Positions 1 through 10,096 are shown, counted from the first letter of the stretch. The stretch is 64,000 nucleotides of DNA from Solen grandis (GCA_021229015.1 CM037783.1:60239746-60303745), one strand, 5' to 3'. Notes: generated from the letters alone by a model not told the origin. Made by a program: numbers and translations.

Positions 1-107
1 AACAGGAGTCCTTTTATTCAGCTTAGAATTATTTACCGCTGTTAGCGTACATTTGATTGGTTTAAGATGCGAGTTGAAATCGAAATTACACAGCTACGCC
101 GAAAAAA
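1..107 (+). repeat. Dispersed repeat, left part cut by window edge
   Basis: The first 107 bases recur with one visible mismatch at 26175-26281 in the same orientation. Past the shared block the two loci diverge at once. The full unit is probably longer, because the left copy starts at the window edge. No coding capacity is seen. The family is not recognised. Confidence 0.9.
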
Positions 108-656
108 ATACAGGATACGTCCGGAAACAGAAATATATTGTACGGTCATGTTTTTTTTTTCTTAAAAGCGTAAAAGTGATTGGACGTAAAAGAATAAATC
201 AATATATTGGTGCTATAAAAGAAAAATAACAACTAAAGCACGATTAAGTAAAATATAAATAAGAAGCGAAAATAACCTTTACCTTAAGTGTTCCAAGGTT
301 AATCCTAACAGTGGACGATTGCCATTCACTTTTTTTTTTTTTTTTTGGCTACGATCTGTTAATTTTAAATGCAACTTAATTTATTATACAAGCTTTTAAT
401 GACTAGTTTAAGGAAGTGAGATGGTGATTCTAATGAGGTCAATATAAATGACCATCGCTGATTGGGAAGAAAATGAAACTCGCCACAGGACTTTTAATAT
501 AAGGTTGAGATACTTGAACTCGTGTCAAAAACAGAACGATCACTGCAGGTCACCGCTGATTGATAAAATATATGCCGATATGCAAATGAACTTTGAACTT
601 TGGTAAGCATGAAATATTGCCACAAGCTTTACATTCCGATTTTGGATAAAACTGGA
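108..656. other. No recognisable feature
   Basis: AT-rich sequence with an oligo-T run near 328-346. I see no gene, RNA or repeat structure here. Confidence 0.6.
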
Positions 657-945
657 TTGCAGTATGGTTGACAGTATTTCTGAATTCATTGCTAGAAAGA
701 CAATCACGTAACATGAAAAAGTTGTATACATGCCTGGTTGATTTTAGCAAAGCCTACGACTATATTAACAGAAATTCATTGTGGTTTTAGCTGATGCAAA
801 ACGGAATTGACAGAAAACTGTTGTCAGTTGTTAGAACTATATATAGTGAGGTTAGTTTAGCAGTTAAAACACCAAAATACAGAATCAGAGTTTTTCAGTA
901 GTAATATCGGATTATTTCAAGGTGAAATAACCTCTTCTATAGGTA
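657..945 (+). pseudogene. LINE reverse transcriptase fragment
   Basis: In one plus-strand frame this stretch reads as the palm of a non-LTR reverse transcriptase. It has a helix like LNSLLERQSRNMKKLYTC, then motif A as LVDFSKAYDYINRNSLW at about 727-780. A TAG stop follows, then coding-like sequence ending with the QGE of the next motif near 917-930. Conservation order and spacing match the RT domain of LINE families elsewhere in this window. No full open frame survives, so this is a short dead scrap. It lacks the endonuclease, the catalytic YADD box and the C-terminal domain. Confidence 0.75.
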
Positions 946-978
946 TTACAATATATCATATATCTATATTTATCATTA

Positions 979-1405
979 TGCTTAAACAGCTGTTTCATGT
1001 TTCGTATATATAACCATCACAGTCATATTTTCTTACATTTAACACATTACACCTATAATTTATAGGCTGAATTTCATCACTCCGCTTTACGCGCGTGTAT
1101 TATATATTATGCATATTGTTTTGAACTCAAACATCTGGATTAAATGTACATGTATTTGACGGAACTAACTCTTATTGATTAAATGTAGTATTCATATGAT
1201 AATGAACATGTCAGAGAAATACATATATTAAATCGTTATTTTTCAAATATTGTTTGAAACTTTTCTTCGTGTAATATTTCGTTTACAGTCCGTTCCTTCC
1301 AGCTTTTTTTTTTTTTTTTTTTTTTTTTTTGTTGTTGTTGTTGTTGTTGTTGTTGTTTGGTGAGTCTAGGTGATATAATCAAAAGAATCTGACATGAATT
1401 GCCAT
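979..1405. repeat. Diverged duplication, copy 1
   Basis: This stretch aligns in order and orientation with 2038-2409. Shared landmarks include AAACAGCTGTTTC, the CATCACTCCGC and CACGCGCGTGTAT blocks, GAGAAATACA and AAAAGAATCTGACAT. The copies differ by many substitutions and indels, and copy 1 holds an extra T/GTT microsatellite. No coding frame is seen. Confidence 0.75.
1303..1357. repeat. Poly-T followed by (GTT)n microsatellite
   Basis: About 28 T followed by about nine GTT units. It lies inside duplication copy 1 and is missing from copy 2. Confidence 0.95.
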
Positions 1406-2037
1406 TTCAATTTTGCTAAACTCGGTCATGGAAATGCTATTAAGATCAACAGGGGCTCACTTTATTTTGATCATGTCGATCCGTATAGTATATGTATGAC
1501 GTTTTATGATGAAGAACGGTGAAGTGTTATATTCAGAATCAGCAGGTCTTCTAGATTTAATATATTGTTCAAAATTAAATATTCGTTTTGCTACAGACTA
1601 AATTTACTAAGGGAGGTAATTCACCACAAAATTTTAAATTTACATTTTCTATTATAGACCTAGAAATTGTTTTAATTCTCTCCTTCCCGAACATTTATGA
1701 ACTGACGCTTGCTTGTAGTGCTTATTACAAAAAGAAGCACTCTTAACTGATCAATTGGTAACCGGCAATAAACCATAAATTTTATCCGTTGAAACATAGG
1801 AAATTATGAAATAAAGGTAAATATATGGAAATTAGTAGTACATTGTACTTTCCTTTCCTTCACGCATCTTGTCTTCCTATATCATTTTTTTTTTTTTTAA
1901 TTCAGCTTTTTACTATTCATTCGTCAATAAATTAAGTTTTATGTAAAATATTTTCTTATGTCAGTGACAGATTTTCAGAGTTTTGTGATCACATTTTATG
2001 AAAGGTATCAGATATATAGTCTCATCATATAACACTG
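1406..2037. other. No recognisable feature
   Basis: AT-rich spacer between the two duplication copies. Nothing coding or structured was seen. Confidence 0.55.
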
Positions 2038-2409
2038 TGCTCAAACAGCTGTTTCCGGTGTCGTATATCCATTACATATAAAAAAAATTTAATTTAACAC
2101 GTTACATATAACTTTTAGGTTGAATTACATCACTCCGCGTCACGCGCGTGTATTCTATATGTATGCATATGTGTGTTGAACTCGAACAGCAGTTTGATTC
2201 ATTATTCATATAATGTTGAAAATACAAGAGAAATACACACGTTATTTAATTCGTAATTTTTAGTTATTATTTGAAACTATTTTCTTTGTGTTAGATTACA
2301 AAAGTAATTCGTGCACAGTCTGTTCCTTCATTTGTTTGTTAGCTGTTATAATCGCGTTTTACTGTCACTATAAGTCATATGATAAAAAGAATCTGACATA
2401 AATTGTCAT
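2038..2409. repeat. Diverged duplication, copy 2
   Basis: Second copy of the unit at 979-1405, same orientation, about 1.06 kb downstream. It lacks the poly-T/(GTT)n tract. Unit identity is unknown. Confidence 0.75.
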
Positions 2410-2540
2410 ATCATATCAAATTAGCCAGAGGCTCGCTTAATAACATACATTGTACATGTATTACTGAAATTCATTTAAGGGAAAAATAAATCGCAAGAAA
2501 CATTTACAGAAACCCTTTTATCTCCATAATTACAATGTAT

Positions 2541-2910
2541 ATTGAAACCTTGGTTATCTCCGTGAAAGACCATGAGGTCAGAAATGTAGCGGAACCATTA
2601 CAGGGACTTAACCTTATGTTACATTTACACTATGTTCCCGGTGGCCATGGCACCCCTGTTTTCACGAAACATAGTGTGCCGTGGGACTTTGATTTTTTTT
2701 TTACGATGTATACAAGATGAGTTAAGTCCTGTTCAGTTTTCTCATGGTCTATTACGTTATATCCGTGACGAGCCGTGGAGTGGAAAAGGTGGCAACAAGG
2801 CGCACCACGTTGAGGCCTGCGGTCTACCACGGACGCCAGTACGTTCCCTCCCGGTCCGGCACGCTCTCATGGGTTCTCTCACGTTTCTCACGTTCTGACC
2901 AAGGTCTGAC
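2541..2910. repeat. MITE-like repeat, CACG-rich family
   Basis: The block at 2551-2605 (TTATCTCCGTGAAAGACC through GTAGCGGAACCATTACAGGG) recurs at 4630-4684 and, diverged, at 44888-44942. A second block at 2618-2655 with ACACTATGTTCCC and GGCCATGG is an imperfect inverted match of 4860-4895. The rest is rich in CACGTT/CACGG words. I read this as a fragment of a non-autonomous DNA transposon family whose complete small form is the palindrome at 44808-44947. Open frames here are only fortuitous. Confidence 0.6.
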
Positions 2911-3136
2911 ACGTTTTTAGGTTCTGTCAATACTTTCTACAGATGAAACGCGGACGCCGGGCAGCTTTGGGGCACGTTTGTATCCCCGGTATAAATCAAA
3001 GCGCCAATACCGCTGAGAGAACATGTTTTTAATGCAATAAAGTGGCATTTATTCAAATTTTCAAACGATGCCGTAATCTCTATGTCATAAAGACGCTTAT
3101 ATGGACGTAAGAAAGAAAAAAGGATGAACACAAAAT

Positions 3137-3845
3137 TATTATTATTATTATTATTATTATTCTACCAGATTTATATAGCACCTTTTTCAAATTGAACAAT
3201 TCGCTCAAAAGTGCTTTACAAAAGAACAATAAATACAACAAGTACAGCAGAAAAAAAATAAGACCGTAAAAACATAATCGAACTGATAAAAATAAGACAT
3301 TATAATACAATAAGAGAGACTAAAAGATTCACAATAATAAAATACTAGGGTAATATATTAAATGGTAAGAAAAAAAAAACATAAAATAAATGAATAAACA
3401 TATCGACATAACATGACAGAGTACATGTAGCTACTTCTACAGAATGAAATGGTGAATATGACAATTAATTGTAGTGTTGAATAAAAAGTTGCGTCTTCAG
3501 TTGTCCCTTAAAACTAGACAGTGTTGGCGCCTCACGGATGTGAACTGGGAGAGAGTTCCATAGCTTCGGGGCAGCATGCATGAAGGAACGATCACTAAAC
3601 AGTTTGGTCTTCGATTTTGGTATCACAAGAGACAGTTCATTTGCTGATCTAAGATTTCTGGGAGGTTTATATATATGGATCATGTCCCGTATATAGAGAG
3701 GAGACAAGTCATGGAGAGCTTTATATGTCAATGTCAAGGTCTTGTGTTCTAAAATTTGTTTCAATAAGCACATTGTCCTCTTCCTCTCTTTCTTACAGAT
3801 AATAAGATTTATTAGATATATGTAAAATAAAAAGCAAACAAACAC
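3137..3845 (-). pseudogene. LINE 3' end (RT C-terminal domain), 5' truncated
   Basis: The minus-strand frame from about 3845 to 3465 reads like the C-terminus of CR1/L2-type LINE ORF2. It has LTLTYKALHDLSPLYI, then LRSANELSLVIPKSKTK and a tryptophan-containing KLWNSLPVHIREAPTLSSF block. These match the usual helix pairs after the RT thumb. A 3' UTR of about 300 bp follows, with the typical end (GTAAAGCAC..., GCTATATAAATC), and terminates in an (ATT)n tail at 3137-3164. The 5' break near 3800 is normal for incomplete reverse transcription. The first about 25 residues of the open frame are not LINE-like. Confidence 0.8.
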
Positions 3846-4539
3846 ACAATAATAGATGGCAATGTATAAAAATATCTAGTACAAATTAAGTCCAAGATTT
3901 TCTTTTCGTTGAAGCCCCAAAAGGTGAATGCAATACTTCATTACTGCAATGTACCAAGGAATACAAAAATATCAATTATGCAACTATTAATGAAGAAAGA
4001 ATTTTGATAGCATAAATATGGGGATTTTGCCAAATTGACAATGCACTACGTTTGGGTTTTAGACTAAAAAAAGAAATAATGTTAAAAATTCCACTAGTTC
4101 AGCCCGTCTTTGCACCGCGCTGCATATAACTGGCGCGACAATTGATTCTCTGACAGATATGTGCATATTTATAAGCAATTACAAGTAATGGAATTGCAGT
4201 TGTCAATGTTTCAAATATCTCCTAATTATTTGAGATTTAGCACATTTACTTTTTTCCGTTTATTGAACATGTTATTTCCAGCATAAATTTTGCACAATTC
4301 AATTCGGTTTCGACATCCATAATGAGACCTTACTTAAATTTACACAAGAACTAACATCACTAGGTGAAAAAAACAGGCCCATATCTCTGCGTAGTAAAAA
4401 TGAGGTAAAAATACATTTATCTAAATAAAGTCCCGAAGTGTTGTTCGATGAAGAATGCGTGCTACCATAGAACATAGTTCTTAAAAATGGCATCCAAAGA
4501 AAAGGCAATCGTTGTACGAAATAAAATCAGAATGCTACC
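3846..4539. other. No recognisable feature
   Basis: AT-rich sequence without coding, RNA or repeat signal that I can support. Confidence 0.5.
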
Positions 4540-4900
4540 CGTCCCACTACGGACCACCTCTTAGTTTGATACGGCCTATTACGTTCTGTCACGTCTTGTT
4601 GCGTTTTACTACGGCATACTAGGTTTCTAATCTTATCTCCGTGAAAGACCATGAGGTCAGAAATGTAGCGGAACCATTACAGGGAACCATTATATGCACC
4701 GTGACTGCCGTTTTTTTTTTTTTTTTTGTTTTTTTTTTTGACAGTTTAAAGTTCTGGCCTGGCATCCACGGCGATCACAGCCTCTCACGTTTGCCCATCC
4801 CGTTCCCACCCACGTTCTCTCAATGCCACCCCGTTTCGTCCACGGTGGCCTGAAACGTGGTCACCATGGCCGCTGGGAACATAGTGTAAACGCAAAACGC
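4540..4900. repeat. MITE-like repeat, CACG-rich family, second copy
   Basis: Shares the 4630-4684 block with 2551-2605, and an inverted terminal-like block (4860-4895) with 2618-2655. A T-rich run splits it at 4710-4739. Flanked by ACTACGG/CACGTC words. Same interpretation as 2541-2910; no gene. Confidence 0.55.
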
Positions 4901-5386
4901 AGCATTAAGTATTATCTAGCACCAACATCTTTATGGTGAAATACGAGCCAAAAATGATTCCTGTTGTTAAATTATAAAGCTCACATATTACGCCAAACAT
5001 TATAATGGCGTTGGATTAGATGTCGAAAACATTTTCACTGCCTTACGGGTGTATGTGACAGTTTACTACATTTTCTATAAAGACAAAGAAGAAAAGTTGA
5101 AACTGTTTAATAGATTTTTTAATACTTTGCATGACTATAGAGAATCGTAAACGAAACATTTTTATGGAAAAATTGGGGGTCACCGTCCTACTTTTTGAGT
5201 TATCTGCCCATGATTGTGATATTTTAGCACTTATAGGTCATATTCAAGGGCGTTTTGCTAGTATAATTTTTGACGTAGTATTATGTACCAATGAGCAAAC
5301 AAAATAGTTTTTTTGCATTTGAAAGACATCATTTGAAATTTTCATTATCTATGTATGAATGACGAACGATTTATGTCATATAAAAT
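4901..5386. other. No recognisable feature
   Basis: AT-rich, no open frame or repeat identified. Confidence 0.5.
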
Positions 5387-5600
5387 ACTTTTTTGTTTGT
5401 TTGTTTATTGGGTTTAACGTCCCACCGACAGTATTTCAGTCATTTGGAGACGATGTCTACTTGAGACAGATATAGTGCTTATACACTGCATTATCGCGTT
5501 GTTGACATGTTGCATGATACCACACCGAGTCAACGAGCCTGACACCAGGCCAACCAGAACTGGAACTACCCTTATATGCTGAACTAAAATACTTAACGGT
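5387..5600 (-). mobile_element. tRNA-derived SINE, 3' part
   Basis: On the minus strand this carries the same body as the SINE at 47424-47655: GGGTAGTTCCAG, then CTGGTTGGCC, then GGTGTGGTATCAT and GATAATGCAGTGT. It then continues into a tail ending in GGGACGTTAAACCCAATAAA. The tRNA-related head is missing, so the copy is 5' truncated. A tail of the same type appears at 20225-20290. The family is of the kind widespread in bivalves; the exact name was not checked. Confidence 0.8.
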
Positions 5601-5624
5601 TATATTATACAAACAATATGTCAT

Positions 5625-6008
5625 ATAATACAAGAGCACCGCATGCGGGTGCCAACGCTTGTCTGTTTTTGCCAACGTTACATATTTTTTTGAATTTTTA
5701 AAAACCCTGAAAATCAAACTAAAACTGTAACCTTTAAACAAAGTTGAAGTATCATACCCTTTAAATTTAATTTTTGACCTTGACCTATGCATGGAATAGA
5801 ATGTATACAACACAAAGATGAAAATACATGTACGTAAACAAAAATCATAATTGCTAATCCACTGAGTTTTTGATAATCAACACAAAACTATAAAATTTGA
5901 AGACATTTTAAAAAAAAGTTCTTTTTTTATTTGCCTAAAGATCATGACCAAAATCACACCTGCACAGGTTAATATGATGACAAGCCAGTATACAAATATT
6001 TCACTTTA
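5625..6008 (-). repeat. Dispersed bivalve-type repeat flanking the Polinton-like element
   Basis: Contains GCATGCGGGTGCCAACGCTT and GACCTTGACCT words that resemble, in inverted orientation, the GTCAAGGTCA and GCCAACGTTA words at 8880-9240. The element at 6009-8789 therefore probably inserted into or between members of one repeat family. The similarity is short and diverged. Confidence 0.45.
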
Positions 6009-6300
6009 GATCAATTTTGCACCGAATGACCTTTGCGATCTTTTTCTATGCGTTTTTCTTGCAAATAGAGCCCTCTACACCCGTCTTTTTGACTCCAATT
6101 TTGCGGGCCCGACCAGCGCAAATTTTTCCGGCCTTTTTTGTAGTCCAAGTAGGTACACTAACCAGGTCCAACCAGACCAGGTAGGTACAACCAGCCAGGT
6201 AGGTACAACCAGCCAGTACAACACCGGGGATAACACGGTGTCTTTTGGTTGTCGAAACCACGGTATATATATTGGGGGGGGGGGGGGGGGGGTTGGATCA
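6009..6300 (+). repeat. Left terminal inverted repeat, unit 1
   Basis: Begins GATCAATTTTGCACCGAATG and is the inverted counterpart of 8510-8789 over nearly its whole length. It shares the AGAGCCCTCTACACCCG, GCGGGCCCGACCAGC and GACACCG-type blocks. It contains a short internal tandem repeat (CCAGCCAGGTAGGTACAA, 6170-6215) and ends in a run of 19 G (6274-6292). A fortuitous open frame covers it. Confidence 0.9.
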
Positions 6301-6440
6301 CTTTTGCACCGAATGACCTTTACGATCTTTTTTCCTACCTAGTGCAAATTTTGCCGGCGACAACCTTTTTTGTAGTACAGCCATGCCAAATAGGTACACT
6401 AGCCAGGTAGGTACAACCAACCAGATAGGGACCAGGTAGC
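6295..6440 (+). repeat. Left terminal repeat, partial second unit
   Basis: Restarts with GGATCACTTTTGCACCGAAT and follows unit 1 in the same orientation, with deletions. The terminal repeat is therefore iterated in tandem. It directly abuts the broken end of the polymerase fragment. Confidence 0.8.
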
Positions 6441-7164
6441 ACATTCGTCTTTCATTTTACCTAGCACTTTTTTATTCGCCGTAATGTATAGGGGGCTGTT
6501 TTTCGGGAAGTCGGACGTGTCGTAAAGATATACTGATATACATGTCCTTATATATAGAGTAGCAAGCTGTCAGTGTCGGTGTATAGGAGTTTACAACGGT
6601 CGCCATTCCTCGCGGCGAGATGGTTGTAGTAGAAGTCGTACATTAGATGTTTCGAGAGGTCAAGAACGCTCATTCCCATATATACTGGGCTGTTGAGCAG
6701 TAGTCGGCTTTTGCGGACCTGGATTGCTGCCAGGTCATCGTTGAATATATTTGGTCTGGCAAAGGATGGGCTGGCAATGAGTCGTCGGAGCTTGTCCTCC
6801 TCGTGTGCTCGGACAAGTTTCACATCCACCCTCTTGCGCCGGTTTTCCATCGTTTTCCCGAATACGCTGTTGTTCATGAGTTTGTACAGGTCCTTCTCAA
6901 ATTCGCTGTTGGCCTTTTTTCGGAGCTCCGTATTTTTTTAGAATGTAGAGTTCTATCCAAGGACTTTGGTTGAAACGTAGCGCGCGGTGAATCTTAGAAA
7001 GGCGAAGGCCTAGAGAGAGATATAGCTACAGATTCCGGTAGTGGAGCACGTATCGGTCCTTGTTTCGGAGGTTGGGTACCAATTTTTCAATCTCGGTATC
7101 CCTAGAAAGGCTATGCTGGTATTCGGACATCCATTCTTTTTGTACTACCATGCGTTCTGGTGCC
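6437..7164 (-). pseudogene. Protein-primed family B DNA polymerase fragment (pPolB)
   Basis: Read on the minus strand from 7164 to 6437, this is the palm region of a DNA_pol_B_2-type polymerase, which would replicate the element in the nucleus or virus factory. In order: LVPNLRNKDRYVLHYRNL and the following LYLSLGLRLSKIHR block; LRKKANSEFEKDLYKLM leading into motif B (MNNSVFGKTMEN, 6877-6842); a VYMGMSVLDLSKHLMYDFY block; motif C YTDTDS near 6570; and YDTSDF...LGKMKDE near 6510-6445. Breaks are a TAG after RNL, a frameshift around 6935, and two more between 6548 and 6510. The exonuclease part is absent. The 3' side is cut by the terminal repeat, and the 5' side meets an oppositely oriented polymerase piece at about 7165-7176. 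Confidence 0.85.
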
Positions 7165-7175
7165 TTTACATTTTG

Positions 7176-7458
7176 TCTTTACGACACAGGCGTAAAAAAG
7201 AATGTCGTGAAAAAGTAAATCCGACACGGGCAGTACAAAGAGGCCTTATTCGGAAAGAAGACATTTCGCCACGGTATGGATGTCCTGCGATCGGAGAAGC
7301 ACCAAATATATGGACAACATTTGGAAAAGACTTCACTATCCCCATTCGACTCCAAGCGTTGGATTGACAAAAATGGTGTGGATACGCTGGCCTATGGCCA
7401 CAGAGGGGCGACGTCTGTAATGGATTCCTATATAGATGAGATCTTAGGTGGAATCTAG
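7176..7458 (+). pseudogene. pPolB C-terminal fragment, opposite orientation
   Basis: The plus-strand frame gives a C-terminus typical of Polinton/adintovirus polymerases. It starts VKKNVVKK, meets a TAA at about 7217-7219, then continues QYKEALFGKK, HQIYGQHLEKTSLSPFDSKR and NGVDTLAYGH, and terminates at 7456-7458. In an intact gene these residues come after the motif C part now lying on the other strand at 6437-7164. The two pieces are therefore head to head: either an inversion or two joined element copies. One nonsense codon and no start show that it is dead. Confidence 0.8.
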
Positions 7459-7459
7459 G

Positions 7460-7592
7460 CTCTTCCCGGGTTTCCGAGGCTTCCCGAGTTCTCCCCGGGT
7501 TACCGAGTTCTTCCCGGGTTTCCGAGGCTCTTCCCGAGTTCACCCCGGGTTCTTCCCGGGTTCTCCCCGGGTTCTTCCCGGATTCTCTTTTA
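7460..7592. repeat. GC-rich short tandem repeats (CCCGGGTT words)
   Basis: Imperfect tandem array of 11-13 bp words such as GTTCTTCCCGG, GTTCTCCCCGG and TTTCCGAGGCT, directly after the polymerase stop codon. Strikingly GC-rich in an AT-rich region. Long frames across it on both strands are artefacts of the repeat. Confidence 0.85.
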
Positions 7593-7616
7593 GAAAAAGG
7601 AGAATATATAGAAAAA

Positions 7617-8261
7617 ATGAAACGAGATTTATCGCAAAACCAAATCCAAGAAATCCGCGCCCTTTGAGGCAAGCCATACGCGTTAGAAGAGGCGAAAAAG
7701 CGGTTTGGTATCGGAAGTTCGAGAGTATACAAAATATGGAGAGACCCCGAAAACTCTGCGCCTGCAAACTCTGCTATTGTGCCCGCTGCGCCTGCTATTG
7801 TGCCCACAGACTCTGCTATTGTGCCTAGGCACTCCGTGCCGCCTACAGACCCCGCTATAGTAGGCTCCGTTTCCGATATTGTTCCGGGCCCCTATGTAGA
7901 AGAATTCTACGGACGGCTAGGGCGGATAGAATCTATGGCGGAGCAAAATACAGATATGTTAGCAGAAGTGCTGGCCCAGATAAAAGCCGACGACGACGAA
8001 GACGCCTTTCTCGACGAGCTGCTGGTTGCTGTCGACAAGCAACAAATAGGACTGGCTGCCGAAAACAAGAAGCAAGAGGAGATAGAGAAGCAGATGGATA
8101 CGAAGATAGTGGAAACAGCCTGGAAGTGGATCTGCGTTTCTCTCGCCGCGGTATTGGCCTGGATAGTGGCAACCTGGACACCAAAGCAAGATCCGCCAAA
8201 ACAGGCTCCACCAAAGCAGGAACCACCCACAACCCGTCGTGACCCCCACTACATGGAATAG
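7617..8261 (+). pseudogene. Helix-turn-helix protein with C-terminal membrane anchor (one in-frame stop)
   Basis: From ATG 7617 one frame runs to the TAG at 8259-8261 (214 residues), broken only by TGA at 7665-7667. Residues about 5-40 look like a homeodomain-like helix-turn-helix: LSQNQIQEIRAL, stop, GKPYALEEAKKRFGIGSSRV, then YKIW. This is followed by a proline-rich linker with repeated (S/P)AIVP words (about 48-88). Next comes a hydrophilic, acidic region likely to form a coiled coil (about 95-165), then a single hydrophobic span around WKWICVSLAAVLAWIVATW (about 168-187). The tail is a basic/proline QDPPKQAPPKQEPP segment. The TGA could be a decayed CGA. An intact shorter frame starts at ATG 7779. 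Function is unknown. Its place in a Polinton-like element suggests a virus-like accessory protein. Confidence 0.55.
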
Positions 8262-8273
8262 TCCGGGGTACGT

Positions 8274-8430
8274 ATAGGAATTGGGGCCCGCAAAAATTGG
8301 GGTCAAAAAGACGGGTGTAGAGGGCTGCAAGAAAAACGCAAAAGTGGTCCAAAACCGCGGTAGCTTCCGCAAAAAAATACACTATAGTATTGGGGTGGGT
8401 CGGACCCGCAAAATTGGGGTTTAAATAGGG
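8274..8430 (-). repeat. Terminal-repeat fragments inside the right end
   Basis: GGCCCGCAAAAATTGGGGTC, GACGGGTGTAGAGGGCT and AAGAAAAACGC (8285-8341) repeat the core of the right terminal repeat (8690-8745). A further GACCCGCAAAATTGGGGTTT piece lies at 8403-8422. They show that the right terminus is also iterated. Confidence 0.75.
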
Positions 8431-8509
8431 GGAAAATTCGTCTATATGTGCAGACAGCCTCATTTTTTATGAAAATTTGGGTTCAAATGTGGCCAGGGTT
8501 CAAATGTGG

Positions 8510-8789
8510 TCATTCGGTGCAAAATTGATCCAAACCCCCAAATATATATAACATGGTTTCGACAACCAAAAGACACTGTGCTATCCCCGGTGTTGTACCG
8601 GCTGGTTGTACCTATCTGGTCTGGTTGGACCTGGCTAATGTACCTACTTGGACTACAAAAAAAGGCCGGCAAAATTTGTGCTGGTCGGGCCCGCAAAATT
8701 GGGATCAAAAAGACGGGTGTAGAGGGCTCTATTTGCAAGAAAAACGCTTAGAAAAAGATCGTAAATGTCATTCGGTGCAAAAGTGATCC
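8510..8789 (-). repeat. Right terminal inverted repeat
   Basis: Inverted counterpart of 6009-6300. The CATTCGGTGCAAAA-TGATCC word occurs at both ends of the unit (8511 and 8769), as it does around the left unit. The unit is thus a repeat module, not a simple unique terminus. Confidence 0.9.
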
Positions 8790-9290
8790 AGAATCCCCAG
8801 TCTGGTTACTACTAGATGAATGTTGAGATATATCTCAATAGCCCTTGCAAAGATGAATATGTATACCAAAAATAAAAAGTTGTATGTCAAACAGTAAAGA
8901 AGTTAGGGCCAACGTTAAAGTTTTTTGTTAAACATTTCAAATATAGGTCAAAGTTCAAAGGTCAAAAGTCCAAAAGTGTAACATTGATTGAAAGGTCTTG
9001 CCACAAGAAATTCACATGTGAAATATCAGTGCCCTGTTGGTAACGGTTCTGAAATAACAGGCATTTTAATGTTTTCAAAAGTTACAGCAAAAATAGGACA
9101 AAGGTCAAGGTCACTAGATGAAAAACTTGCAAATTTCTGGATAGGCCTTGTCAAGATGAATATGCATACAAAAAATGAAAGTTGTAAATGGAATAAGAGA
9201 GAAGTTATGGCCAACGTTAAGATTCCGGACGACGCCTGACGAAGACGACGACAACACGGACGCCGGAGTTAATAAAAGCACAGATGGTCT
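8790..9290 (+). repeat. Dispersed bivalve-type repeat (GGTCAAGGTCACTAG)
   Basis: Two loose internal repeats (GATGAATATG-TATACCAAAAA at about 8852 and GATGAATATGCATACAAAAA at about 9157, each followed by GCCAACGTTAA) and the AAGGTCAAGGTCACTAGATG word are typical of a common bivalve repeat. It ends in a GACGACGACAACACGGACGCC-like stretch. The 83-residue open frame here looks fortuitous. Confidence 0.5.
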
Positions 9291-10096
9291 CTAACTCATC
9301 TTGATATGTGTATTTTGCATGCACTGGATAATAAACTGTTCAGATCTATAGTGATGCCGAATCTCCTGCGCATACGTATGTGAATAAGTAAATATTAATG
9401 GAATACTATGACATTCAGCAACACACGTAAACAAATTGCGTGTCTAATGTGATATTGGCGGACCTTACTGTCGACAAATCAGACACACGTTATGTTCAAT
9501 AATTCATTGATTTACTATACAGTACGCAAAATAGATATTATTGTCAGACAACGTATACAGAAGAGGACTCTCATCTAACGTTTTGATCTAGAGAAAGTAA
9601 GTACTTAATTACATTTTGATTAGCTTGTCATTTTACTTGAAGGTGTTATCTGTTTGTTTTAAGTTTTATTTATGATAATATTTAGTAGAATTAGTTAAAC
9701 CTGTATTTTTTACAAGTAATCAAAGTAGAATAGTGTCACAAGCGACAAAGAGAGGCGTTAACATAACATACTGAGAGACAGAAAATATATTGTATCGTGA
9801 GTTCCCTACTTCATGAATATTTTTTCCCCGTGTCTTCTTATCTCTCTCTCTCTCTCTCTCTCTCTCTGTCAGGACTTGTGATGCGGTTGTCGAGAAGGGT
9901 GGTTAAGTTAACATACAGCGGACTTATCCAATACGAAACATCATTAAATACGGATAACAGGATTTAATAGATACCTATTTATTTTCCATATACAATATGT
10001 TTTCCTTTTAATTTATAGATATGTATTCTCTTGTGTTATTAAAATTATATGTATTTAGTTCCAATTGTATATGCAAAATACTCTTGATCAGGGCTC
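9291..10096. other. No gene; one (TC)n microsatellite
   Basis: AT-rich sequence with (TC)n at 9839-9868. No coding frame or other structure was recognised. Confidence 0.6.

Larger units (their letters stand above)
6009..8789. mobile_element. Decayed Polinton/Maverick-like element
   Basis: About 2.8 kb bounded by inverted repeats of about 280 bp (6009-6300 and 8510-8789). Inside are two fragments of a protein-primed family B DNA polymerase, GC-rich tandem repeats and a small helix-turn-helix/membrane protein frame. This combination of long terminal inverted repeats and pPolB is characteristic of Polinton/Maverick elements and their adintovirus relatives. Capsid, ATPase, protease and integrase genes are all absent. 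Length is far below the usual 15-20 kb, so this is an internally deleted, rearranged remnant. Composition is clearly more GC-rich than the neighbourhood. A clear target duplication was not found. Confidence 0.75.

Noticed and set aside
7166..7807. 213-residue minus-strand frame and 126-residue plus frame over the GC repeats
   Set aside because: Produced by the tandem CCCGGGTT array and shadows of the polymerase fragment.
6009..8789. Integrated complete virus
   Set aside because: No capsid, ATPase, protease or integrase; only a broken polymerase and one accessory frame.
8988..9239. 83-residue protein
   Set aside because: Lies in a dispersed repeat (GGTCAAGGTCACTAG type); composition not protein-like.
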